From the NCBI RefSeq assembly GCF_036669915.1, contig NC_089313.1, positions 11,104,011 through 11,168,010 on the forward strand: a DNA stretch of 64,000 bases. Direction: 5' to 3'. The notes under the pieces were generated by a model. That model saw nothing but the letters and a program-made list of their open reading frames with translations, had not been told where the DNA came from and searched no databases. The stretch is from Pocillopora verrucosa (lineage: Eukaryota; Cnidaria; Anthozoa; Scleractinia; Pocilloporidae). The position numbers were made by a program, and so were the translations under genes. How positions within the stretch are numbered: position 1 is the first letter of the stretch; every line of letters begins with the position of its first letter. Positions 43,701-53,831 of this stretch are shown piece by piece.

Positions 43701-45494
43701 ATTGGTTACTTCCTCTCCTGCGCTTGAGGTCGCTTAGATACGAATTTCTCTGAGCTTTGCGTCCTTGCGTTATTTTCCTTTGGTCACCTTAAAAGTGACA
43801 AGAATCTTATTTCTCCACACAATACCACCCCTGAATCACACATAAGATCATAAGAATAAAGGAAATCATTACAAACTCAAGAAACTCTTGATTGTTAAAC
43901 AAACTCTCCTTGTCAGCACCTTAGGAGGTGTATAGAGAACAGTTTGGAGAATACGCATACCGATGTTAGGATGCAAAGGGTTGACGAAATTCCATCACAA
44001 TCTGCCGTTAAAATTTAAACAACAGGCGACGCTTGACCTTGACCCTTAGCGTAGCATTCATGACGTTTCTAGCATCGTTTCATGACCAACCCAGCCCAGC
44101 GGACTCTCCTGTCCAACCCCTCATCGTCCATGCATTGTTCAGGAAGTTTTTGTGACTGTATATGTTTGAACTTTTAGAATAACGGCCGTGGGTCTTACAT
44201 TGACTCGACCATCCATGAAAGTGGGAAGGTATAAAATGCTTAAGGCATTTCATCGTCGCAGTACAAAAGATGACCCAATTCGGTACGTACTGATACTTGA
44301 TGATTTACAATGTTGTACTTCGAACCTTACACCATTCACGAAACAACTAACAAAATTCCTCTAATAGTTTGGTAGAAAACTCGTATCTCGATGATTGGCG
44401 GTCAGTCTCCTATAGTTATTCTTTTATACTCTGTTTGCGACGACTGATCTTTCCCCTGGAAACCACGTGATTTCCCCCTTCCCTCCCCCCCCCCCCCCCA
44501 AAAAAAAAAAATCCTTCTTTTTCCTTGGCGGTGAATAATGACTGATCCCCGTTTAGATACCTTTCACTTCGGCTCTGACAGCTGATGAGCGGGGGAGTCC
44601 TTTCCAACAAGACGACTAACAGTGAGTTGAGATAGCAGGAAGACACGAAGTCAAAAAACAGTTTATTTTCAAACAAAAACGAAAAGAGTTTTTGCAGCCG
44701 CGCACGAGATGAGATCACGGCTTGTTAAAAAGGTTCCAGCTACATATGGTGGTTCATAAGAATAATTGGTGTCCCTTGGAAAAGTGGTCACTCACTGGAG
44801 GTACTTGCTTATGGGACTCGGTCGCTCAGAGAGGTTCTATTGTTGTAAAAGATGGAAAAAAAAAAGAGCCTTAGATAGAGAGCGCATTTTCCCGACCTCC
44901 TAGAACCCTGTAAATCCCAAGATTTGATTTTTATTTCTCTCCTCTAGCTGTCACACATTTCCTTGTAAATCAGTTACAAGAATTTGTCGTGAGATCAAGA
45001 CAAGAAGTTTTACCTGATATGTTCTTGTATTATCATTACCTGTTAAAAAGATTACCTATGGATATTATAGGGAGAAGTGACAGCTTAATCACTTCTGTTA
45101 GTTTAAGGGTTAAACTTTGTTACATCGGGGTTCCCATGAATGGGATGTTGCATGCACACTTCCCAAATATTTGCATTTAATCTTGATGTTAAATCTTTCT
45201 CGGAACTTTCCAATCCATGTTCACATTGAAGTATTTTTTCAATCAAGAATTCTCTATGTTCAAAATGTTTCTTATTTTGAGTTTACTTGACAAATAAATG
45301 TTTTTCAATTTACACGCAGCTACAATAAACTGCAAACTTCGGTTTACCGCATGAGATCCGACGGCCTCAACTCTCTTAATTATACTGTGGAGCAATTGAC
45401 AGAGCATCCCCTCTACACTTTGGTAAAGGTTGACGTGAAAGACGCTTTGGCTGAATACTACAGGTTATATGGCATAGAAGATCACAACACGTAA
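37715..45494 (+). CDS. Beta-1,4-galactosyltransferase (B4GALT family), 7 exons, 441 aa
   Basis: Coding exons: 37715-38213, 39827-39945, 40606-40722, 42392-42579, 42711-42833, 44178-44282 and 45320-45494 (1326 nt). Every junction has GT-AG and keeps phase. It is a type II Golgi membrane enzyme: short cytosolic tail, signal anchor at about residues 10-29 (LIIAIVGVSFMSTMAMFFY), long stem region, then catalytic domain. Landmarks: GGCWKPSKCKARVK at the stem/catalytic border, MSLIIPYRNRYEQL (exon 3), AGDTPFNRAILFNIGYQEAL (246 on), FHDVDLIP with metal-binding DVD at 277-279, PSYPTIFGG-like PYPTIFGGAG, and WGWGGEDDD at 337-345. The end is RMRSDGLNSLNYTV followed by PLYTLVKVDV. It would transfer galactose (or GalNAc) from UDP-sugar to GlcNAc-ended glycans. 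The start ATG is the one giving the signal anchor. Which human paralogue it matches best cannot be told here. Confidence 0.95.
40325..40515 (+). repeat. Interspersed repeat, family I, in B4GALT intron 3-side spacer
   Basis: Contains GAATAAAAGAAATGATCAGC, AGCTCTTGATTGTTAAACAA and TCTCCTTGTCAGCACCTTAG. It lies in intron 2, before exon 3. The same blocks recur at 41045-41222, 43790-43985, 49722-49935 (reverse), 52469-52674 (reverse) and 62584-62790. Confidence 0.85.
41045..41222 (+). repeat. Interspersed repeat, family I (B4GALT intron 3)
   Basis: Shares CATGATTGTTAAAAAAAGTC, TCCTTGTCAGTACC and GGGTGTAAAGGGTTAA with the other family I copies. Confidence 0.75.
41822..42024 (+). repeat. Interspersed repeat, family II (B4GALT intron 3)
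   Basis: Starts CTTACTCTTAAGAGTGACCA, contains AGACAGAATTTCTCCTCACA and ATGGCAGACAGTAAGGAGAA, and ends GAGTGAAAGGGTAAA. It has the same AGTGACC...AAGGGTTAA frame as family I but a different middle, so it is a related or parallel family. Confidence 0.7.
43790..43985 (+). repeat. Interspersed repeat, family I (B4GALT intron 5)
   Basis: Contains AAAAGTGACAAGAATCTTAT, CATAAGAATAAAGGAAATCA, CTTGATTGTTAAACAAACTC and GATGCAAAGGGTTGA. A near full-length copy. Confidence 0.85.
44909..45112 (-). repeat. Interspersed repeat, family III (B4GALT intron 6)
   Basis: Shares AGCTGTCACACATTTCCTTG, ATTATCATTACCTG and GGATATTATAGGGAGAAGTG with the copy at 31199-31448. Confidence 0.7.
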
Positions 45495-47560
45495 TTATTA
45501 ACAAGTCTCTGGGTAGCTTGTGAGATAATTAAAAGGGAGGATCCTGACTCATGTGGACTGGAGTTATGAATGGCCAGCTCTGCACACTATTTCAGGCTAA
45601 GAGAAGTCTAGGACGAATGGAATGGTCTCGTTTCATATCGAAACAAAATTGAGGCAAGGAGGCATTGAGAGAAACCCATTTATTTCTTGATTAAGAAACA
45701 GGATCAACAAGAAGACGGTAAACTGATTTAATACCTCGGTGACTCCGAACCTCAATAGTATGGTGGACTACTGTCGCCTTCCCTTTTACTTCACGTTTGT
45801 TACTTTATGGCTTTCTTTGGGCCTTTCCGCTCCAGCGGATAAAACTAGACTTTTCCTGACAAAATCATGGACATATCCTGTCACGACAAATGTTTGTTCC
45901 GTCTGTTGCATCTGCATTAAATTTCAAAGCCGTTAAATTCCGTCAGCGCGTGAACTTTTCATAATACCCGCCAACACCGTTTGCCAAAGGATTTCACCTG
46001 CAATTTCCAGAATTTATCCTAACTCGTTTTGCAACAAAAGACAATTTTTACCTTGTAAATTGATTTCAGTGCAATTACATGCTGGTCGTAGCTTTTATGA
46101 CAATGATCGACAAGTTTTATCACGGTTTTGTTTATTAGTCGATTTTGTCCAGTTTTTACTCGGGACAAATTTTGTCTGCGGTGCGCCAAAATTTTGTGTC
46201 TGCCTATTACAGTTTTTGGGCGAAAAAAAGGATCCATACTAGTGCCCCCAAAACCGCAGACCGCCAGCAACGCAGGCTATGCCCGCGTTTAATCGGTGTG
46301 GGAGTTTGCTGAGTAAAGGTACCTTGCAGTGAATCTACAGAAAAAATCGTGCGGTCAGCTCAAGGGGTATCTGCTTAATAGAGGGTTTTCGATCATTACA
46401 TTTGTCTTTGTATCTATTTACTGAATTATTTAAAGCATATAATAGTTGTAACAATTTGTACTTACGGCTTTGTTAATAAAACGGTGATGAAGTTTGCAAT
46501 TATTCACAATCAGACTCTGGAGAATTTATCAGCCTTTATTGCTTGGAGGCAAATGAACACACGATTCTGTCACGCAGTTTGCCAATTTATTTTCCCTTAC
46601 AATATCCTTGACATTTTCTCTTACTCAGAAGTGAACAAACAGTCGATGTGGCTTCACGGAGGTTAACAGTTTTATGGTGATACTACCGTAGTTGCACTTT
46701 TTTATATCTTTTTACCTTACAGTTAATGGTTTGAACCCAGTGATAACATTTGATCGTGGGGTCTAATCGTTTGAGAGAAGTCCTGATAAGGACCGTTGTT
46801 GGTGGCGGTGACTGACGTTTTGACAACCTGAGCGGAAGTCATCTTCAGAGTCAAGTGCAGGGTTTTTGATGGGCGAGTGTTGAGTGCGCTTGCAACTGAA
46901 CTATAATTCGGCTATAGCTTCACATGAAAGTGGGACTACAACATATTCTGCGTTGGCACATCGAGATAGAAAGAAACGCGGCCGGAAAATGACCTCGAAA
47001 CATTTCTCCTGCCTGTGGTGGAACTTGTACTGATTCGGTGTAGTTGAAGAATAAAAGGTCAAAAATAAAGTGTACATATTGCAACAGGCTTCTCTTGCCC
47101 TAGACCACACATGATGGGACACATGCAGACTAACTTTAAGGGCGAGACGAGATGTAAGCCAAACTATACAGAAAGGAAGAAATGTGAATCGGTTAAGATT
47201 TTAACACTGAATAATAGAACATTCAAAGTAACTCTATCTTAAGATGTCAGTGAAATTAAATGCTTTTGCACTGAGATGCAGTGTCTTCTGATTTTTTTTT
47301 TTTAACTTTCCGATCAGGAAATTTTTTTTTCTGAATCATTCTCGACTGTGAGCTTTATATGTAATTACCCATGAAGCCAACGGTTGGAAGTGACTCAGTA
47401 AGAAAAGGTTTTTCAGCGGCCTGGAGGGGTAAACATTTCACGTCTGGCGATGACGGTACAGTACGTCTTTTTTACTTGACACATCCTTTCAACTTCTCTC
47501 TAACGCTGACCACGAGGAACGTGGTCCTTTTTAAATTAAAACCCAGACCTCTCGCGGTCT
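45495..47560. other. Intergenic; Penelope-type tail relic inside
   Basis: No gene recognised. At about 46750-46860 on the minus strand the sequence TGAAGATGACTTCCGCTCAG, then GTTGTCAAAACGTCAGTCAC, is a tail type I associate with cnidarian Penelope-like elements (usual form GTTGTCGAAACGTCAG). It is therefore a short dead copy. Confidence 0.5.
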
Positions 47561-47579
47561 AGTGAACTGGGAAGTCAAT

Positions 47580-47629
47580 ATGGCGTCTAATTTGAGACGA
47601 ATCAATAACGAGCCACATCTTATGTGAAG
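47580..47629 (+). promoter_or_regulatory. Possible 5' noncoding exon of the ankyrin/coiled-coil gene
   Basis: A short frame with ATG at 47580 (ATGGCGTCTAATTTGAGACG...) ends at TGA and is followed by AAG/GTAAGC, a good donor at 47630. The CDS exon at 50216 is preceded by a pyrimidine-rich acceptor (TTTTTCCATTTTAAG, ending at 50204). An intron from 47630 to 50204 would join them. No transcript evidence. Confidence 0.35.
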
Positions 47630-49721
47630 GTAAGCGCGGCGTATCACTGTTTTATTATTTCAACTATGATTTATCTTTTATTTGAAAAATTTCACAGCAG
47701 CTCAAGATTACACCAGAGCATTACAAAGATACGATTTTTTTTTCCATTTTGATTCCATTTTACGAGATAGGCTCGATAAATACACTCCCACTTTTTTTTG
47801 TCTAGAAGCTTCCTCAAGATTTTGAATTATACCAGTTTCACTGTATTTTTAAGACTCGGTTATAGTATTAAGTTAAAGGAAGGACGTCTGTACTGTTTAT
47901 TCAATTTTTTACCCTTCTGATAAAATGATACTACGTATTCTTCGCTTCGATCGCTCACTGCCGGATGTGAGATTTTATTAATACGAGACCTCAGATTTGT
48001 GTCCACTAGTGGGAATGTAATAATCTTATGATTTTGTCAATGCTATTGGGATTCGTAAATCTAAGACAATTTTAAAACTCATTTGACGAACAGCAGGTGC
48101 AAGTTTGAGATCTTTTGCAAGTTAAATCAGCTCTAATGAAAACTGATTCATGTAACTTATAACTGAGCGGAGCTCCCCTAATATAAAAAGAAGAGCCGCA
48201 GTCCCAAAGGCATTCTATTGTCTTGCCATTGTTTTCCTTATCCAAGAAACTGTATGCATAATTTGAAGGGGCTTTAAACAAATCTTGCCAAAAGAGATCC
48301 ACAATTGTGCTTGAGGTTTTGAGTTTAGCATACAGCCTCCCAGGGTTATTCTCAAGACTGAAAGTGCAGGTTTTTCCAGATTAGAACTAACCTTTTTAAT
48401 CATGCAAAATGGCATACAATTTTTTTGTAGCCTTGTTTCTTGTGATGGAGTGGTTTTTGAATGAATTGTTTTCATAGTTGTATCATGGAATGGGCTTATG
48501 TGCCATTTGCAAACCATGCATCATTTTTAAAATATTCACAAAAAGTTAGTCAGAGATACCAAAGTTCTAAGACAAAACTTAAGATGAGACTCATTTTAAA
48601 GAACTTATTTTTACCTAAATTCATTTCACCACTTGAAAAATAATTTTCCAAAGTACAATGCAAAGATAAGTTTGCAGCTCTATTACAAGCATTTGTCTTA
48701 GTTAGTCAATGGAAATCAAATATGTCTGCCTTAAAAAGTATATCTGAAGCCAGAGACATCAGTACAAATGAAGTTGAATATGATCCCCTCCTAAATTTGT
48801 GGTTTAGGATCCTGTTCAAATTTGAAATTTTTCAGAGTCTATTTCCACAACTACTTTTGTTAATGTTGCTTGTTTAATTGCCAGTATCCTTATCTAATTT
48901 ATTTCTAACAAAGGGCTAATGTTCAAATGTCAGCTTTGAAGCTCTTTACAGTGGCCAGATTACGTTATCAACTCCATTGATTAACAAACAAGCAGACTCT
49001 TGTTACTGACTTTGAAATGAAATTAACTTTGATGACTTTCCTTGTCTCTGACAAGTAATAAATGGTAAATTTAAGAAGGTAATCATTAATCCAAGAGTTC
49101 ATGCTGCAAAGTGTTGACTTTTGCTAATTTATGGACAAGGAAGTAGAACAAAAATTAAAAAAAATTTTTTGGAAACTTTGAATATCTCTCTGTTTTTCAT
49201 GATCTTATTTTACCACCTCTTGGCAAGATTTATTATAAATTTTAAAACAATTTTTCAGATTGAGTAGATTTTCATCAACACGGTTTTAATGTCTGATAAA
49301 GCCCTAAGTTATGAAAAATGTATTTAAACCTAAAGGGGAGTTCTACAGCTTTTGTCTAGGACTTTGGATCAAGTTGTAGGTGATATTCCAGTAATTTGTT
49401 GCAAGGCACAAATTACTTTGACAATGTTCTCTTCCAGGTATGTGTGGATGGGTTGGAGTAAAATGTGCCTCAGCTTGTGAAACGTGGAGTTCCCCTGCTC
49501 AAATCCTGTGATATTCCTCTTTACAAGATTTTTCCCGCAGTATTCCCAAATTTAACTTCTGCTCCATCCCTGCACAGTTTAATGCGCCAGCTTATTCAGC
49601 CATCTGCTGTTTGTAATTTTTAGCAACATGGTGTCTTTTTATTTTGATTGTTTAGGTATTCACAGTGGGGTATCACCAGGGAAGGGCTGGGTGAATTGTA
49701 ACCTATTCAAAGCTATTAACC

Positions 49722-49935
49722 TCCTACACCCTAATGTCAAGATGCATATTCTCCATTTTGTCCTTTATACATTTTCTAAGTTACTCTTAAGGAGAATTTG
49801 ACAAACACTTAAAGGAGTGTCCTAAGTTGGTGATCATTTCCTTTATTCGTATGACGTTTATGTGTAATTTAGGGGTGATATTAATTGTAACTAGAAATTA
49901 GATGCTTGGATAGTCACTTGTAGGGTCAAAGAGTT
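49722..49935 (-). repeat. Interspersed repeat, family I, upstream of the ankyrin gene
   Basis: Reverse complement of family I. ACACCCTAATGTCAAGATGC, AAGTTGGTGATCATTTCCTT and ATTTAGGGGTGATATT are readable. Confidence 0.8.
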
Positions 49936-50215
49936 GAAGAATTAAACACTTGTTTTCTTTTGTTCTAATTGTTGTGACAATCTGATGGTGAAGGAAAAGT
50001 GGAGACGGAAAACCTGGATTAATTGGAAAGGAAATGAGAAGTTTCCTTGCTAACGATGAATACCACAGTCACCCATTTCACCACCAAAAATTCAAATTTA
50101 AACTGTCCTCTGAGTCATGACCCAGTAGGTGTCTGTCTGCTAATTTCTCTTAACTTTCTGTAAAGTTTAAATCTAAAGGTTGTGAATTTCTTTTTCCATT
50201 TTAAGATACTTGAAA

Positions 50216-52255
50216 ATGACTGGGAACGATGGAAAATTGGAACACACTGTCTTCTGTCCCGAAAAATGTTCATTACGTCACAACGAGATGATTCTTGCAT
50301 TATGTGGCAATGAAGATCACAAAAAACCATCGGATTTGTCATCTTTAAAAGTTGCACTCTACTCTCATCTTCAGAATGGATGGAATGCCCATTGTAATGT
50401 TCCGGATGCTCTTCCAGAGTTCCGCTTCCCGCTGGTTCACTGGGCATGCGTGTTGGGTAGAACTCAAGCTTTGAACTGGCTTCTTACAAAGCTGAAATTC
50501 AAGGCATTTGTGACAGTCGAACGAACCGGCGAAACGGGTTTGCATCGAGCTCTGAGGCTACTTCATCAAGTGGAAAGTCGCGATGCCAAGCCACGGTCTG
50601 TCAGATTCATTTGCAACAAGTTTCGTTCGATTGTTGTCAAGCTAACTGAGCAAGACCCTAGTGGCTTGTTTTTGAAAGACAAAGTTCAAGGAAATACGGT
50701 TTTCCATATGTGTGCACTCTGTATAAGCGAACAGGAATCTGTTAGTAGTGAATTAGATTACTACGACAATTGCATGAAAATCTTGCTCCAATGCGTCGAT
50801 GAGCTAAAGAATACAGAGAAACTGCCCACAGATGCGCTGCACAGAGCCATCAATTCCCAAAATGACAGAGGCGAAACGATTCTTCACATACTTGCACGGA
50901 ACAATTACTCCTTCCTAACGGTCAAGTATATCCTGTCCGATCATAAAGAGATTGTGGACAGGGTTAGAAAGAACCATGAACACATGACCCCGCTTGACAT
51001 TGCTCGCGATCGACAGGCAAACCTCGTAGAAAAAGAACTTGATTCTGAAGGAGTTGGAATAGATCACCTTGCGCGGAATCATCCGGATTTATATCAGCTT
51101 TATACTCAAGATACTAACGATGCTTACCTTTGCGAAGACCAGTTTTCGCCTAATGGTCAAGTCACTCTTAGCACTGATAATTCTGTAACTGCGGCCCAAG
51201 ATTCTTCAAGGGCGTATCCTTTGCGTTTAAGTAGCTTGGTTCAAAGAGAAGGGTTTTATTGTTCGTCCTCTCCGCAGAGATCTACTTCGGAGGATAGTTC
51301 ACAGGACGAGGGAGCTCAGTCTCCGTCAGTTCTTGACAGTCTTTCAGTTCCTTTGTCACAGAGTCTTGCAACGAGTACTGAAAATACTGTTGCGTATGAC
51401 AGCCAGTCGACTGTCGACTCTGATTCGGAGGGTGGATCTCAACGCAACAGGAATGAAGATGACAGCGGTGTTATTGTAGTTGTCGACGAAGATCCTATAC
51501 GAATGAGCGTACAAGACCAAGGTGATACATGCGTTGTTAAAGAACTCAACAATTGCACAGTTCCATCCGTCGCTAATTGCGATGAAAACGTTGTCGTAGT
51601 GGAAATTCCTTCTAGTTCAAATTCATGCCCAGGAAGTGTTCTATTTCCTGAACCTGGGTTAGCAATGGAAGAAAGAGAGGACGTGCCAGCTTTGACGGGG
51701 CGAAACGCCCAAGAGGAGAGTGCATGTGATGCACTTGGTGACCGTCCATTATTTCGTGAGAATAATGTGTCCAGTGCTCTTGCAAAAGTTATTCGCGAAG
51801 AGACTGATGTTGCGAGTATGTTGGTGGCGAGACTTCAAGATAAAAAGGAACAAACCCGTGTGACTTTGCGGGCAGCGCAGCGATCGCTGATAGATAAACA
51901 GGCAACAGAGATAGCGGCCACCAACAATCTTCAGCAACTGAAAGTAGAGATGGAACATTTAAGAACTCAAAACGAACATGTGAAGCGTAGAAGGGAAGAA
52001 TTGTTAGCAGAGCTTAAGAGTATAGAGGAAAGTGTGAACCATTTTGAAAAGCAGTCGCTTACAGTTCAGTCTAAGGTCGAAGAACAAGCTAAGGTCGTTG
52101 CAAGTTTAAAAGCAGAGCGTGAAAAGGCCAACAAAGAGTGTGTTTCTCTAAAACGCAAATTTACCGAATATAGCGAAGCTTTAAATGACATTGGTTCCCC
52201 TTGTGAGGGGCCAAAAACTAAAAGGGAGTGCTTTGAAAATATTGCCTCTCAGTAA
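50216..52255 (+). CDS. Ankyrin-repeat and coiled-coil protein, 679 aa, single coding exon
   Basis: An unbroken 680-codon frame. The first ATG (50216) gives MTGNDGKLEHTVFCPEKC. Residues about 70-270 carry three or more ankyrin-like units: PLVHWACVLGRTQALNWLL, TGETGLHRAL, QGNTVFHMCALC and RGETILHILARNNYSFLTV with HMTPLDIARDRQ. The middle (about 300-530) is Ser/Asp/Glu-rich and probably disordered. Residues about 545-650 form a long charged coiled coil with QLKVEMEHLRTQNEHVKRRR. A short basic tail PKTKRE follows. No signal peptide or membrane segment is seen. It is probably a nuclear or cytosolic scaffold, but I do not recognise an orthologue. The lack of introns suggests either an origin by retroposition or a gene whose introns are confined to the 5' UTR. 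Confidence 0.9.
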   Translation: MTGNDGKLEHTVFCPEKCSLRHNEMILALCGNEDHKKPSDLSSLKVALYSHLQNGWNAHCNVPDALPEFRFPLVHWACVLGRTQALNWLLTKLKFKAFVTVERTGETGLHRALRLLHQVESRDAKPRSVRFICNKFRSIVVKLTEQDPSGLFLKDKVQGNTVFHMCALCISEQESVSSELDYYDNCMKILLQCVDELKNTEKLPTDALHRAINSQNDRGETILHILARNNYSFLTVKYILSDHKEIVDRVRKNHEHMTPLDIARDRQANLVEKELDSEGVGIDHLARNHPDLYQLYTQDTNDAYLCEDQFSPNGQVTLSTDNSVTAAQDSSRAYPLRLSSLVQREGFYCSSSPQRSTSEDSSQDEGAQSPSVLDSLSVPLSQSLATSTENTVAYDSQSTVDSDSEGGSQRNRNEDDSGVIVVVDEDPIRMSVQDQGDTCVVKELNNCTVPSVANCDENVVVVEIPSSSNSCPGSVLFPEPGLAMEEREDVPALTGRNAQEESACDALGDRPLFRENNVSSALAKVIREETDVASMLVARLQDKKEQTRVTLRAAQRSLIDKQATEIAATNNLQQLKVEMEHLRTQNEHVKRRREELLAELKSIEESVNHFEKQSLTVQSKVEEQAKVVASLKAEREKANKECVSLKRKFTEYSEALNDIGSPCEGPKTKRECFENIASQ

Positions 52256-53831
52256 CATTGCCCATAGCAAGCACATTCTTGTCACACACTAGGTATTACG
52301 AGTTATGCTGAATCGGAATTGTAGTATTTACAATACATAGAGGTGAGAAAATATTAGCCGATGTTCTGTTGCTAGAGTCTAGAGGGGTCCTTCATCTGTA
52401 GCATCAGAGTGTGAAACGAGACTGAACTGATTAGTTGTCAATCGCTCTGTTGTTTCTTGATCATTAGTCCTTTACACTAAGATCTCAGTATGTTTAATCT
52501 TCATAGTGATCTTTACATGTTTCTTAAGGTGCTGAGAAGGAGAATTTGTTTAAAAAATCAAGAGTTTCTTAAGTTGGTAATCATTTCCTTTATTTTTTCG
52601 ACCATAATATATGATTCAGTGATGATATTGTAAGGAGAAATTAGATGCTAGTCATTGGTTTTAGTCAAAGGGTTAATACATGCTTGTCTTTTGAAGTGAA
52701 TTGGGGTTTGTTCATAAGTTTGTTTTGTTTTTAGTTTTACTTAGTGTTTTTTTTTTCTTTTATTTTTTCAGAAAAAAATAGTGGTATTTCGTACTCGTTT
52801 TCAGACCTATCTGGTGTGTTTGTGCATTATTAAGAATTGGACCTAAATTTTTCTTGCAAGTTTGTCCAGTGACTACCTCATTACTCTTTTTCTGAATTTG
52901 AGTCAAGATTTCGCGTTAACGGTTTGAGAACAAAATTTTGAATTGTGTAAAGCAAACTTTGATTTTCTGTGGTGTCTTTGATGCTCCAGCACCGTCTTCT
53001 GAAACGCTCTGAAACTCGACCACTATCTTGGCATTTTATTGAACGTTACCATCACCGCTTAATTTTTCAAAGGTTAATATGATATTGATGCTAAAATTTT
53101 GCGCCAATATCAAGGAGTAATTTGTGACTCATGAGTTTGGCTATTTTTGATCCGTCAATATTACAGGTCAATTTATTTTTACAATGATAAGTCTTCTAAC
53201 GGAAGGGTAATAGATCTATTAAGTCTTAAAGATTACGTTACTTTCCCTTTGTCTCTTTGTTTCTCGCTGTGTTTGGCTCTCGCTAGCACGCTTAGCAGAC
53301 CTAGATTTTGAGTCTGTCACGCAATTTCATAGCGTCGTCGAATGACTTCCTCGCGCTCGAAAAATCACTCGAGCCTGGAGCGCGAGCCTGCGTGGAATGA
53401 GCGTTTCACGGCTGGATGCCTCTTGTTGCAAGTGGTCAGAAGACGGGTTGATGATGGAAATGTGTCATGACAGCATAACAATTTGGCTTAGGAAAACGCG
53501 TTGTTTTCGAAGTTGAAAGAGGTTTTTTAGTAAACAGATTCCTCTCTATGCCTGAATTTTAGTCGCCTATTTCAAATCCTGAGGGAAAAACGATCATCAA
53601 GGAAACGAATATTTTACAAACAGAAAACTGTTAACTTCAAAAACGTGTCAGTTTCCATGGCAATGTCATCGGTACTTTGTCAATGCGCATAAAATCGCCT
53701 TATTATGGTCTTGCAGACCCGTTCAAACAACAATGCACCGGTTCCCTTGGGTGAACTGAGCAGTGCAGTGCATCAGTCGCTACAAGAATTTCGCTTCCTC
53801 TGTATGTGTGACGGCTAAACTATAGAGCAGA
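52256..53831. other. Spacer with one family I repeat; no gene
   Basis: A reverse family I copy lies at 52469-52674 (AAGTTGGTAATCATTTCCTT, GATGATATTGTAAGGAGAAA). The rest, including a GC-richer patch at 53270-53420 that could belong to the KDM2 promoter, shows no coding signal. Confidence 0.5.

Noticed and set aside
50115..50447. Minus-strand ORFs over the ankyrin gene
   Set aside because: Shadow frames of the clear plus-strand coding exon.
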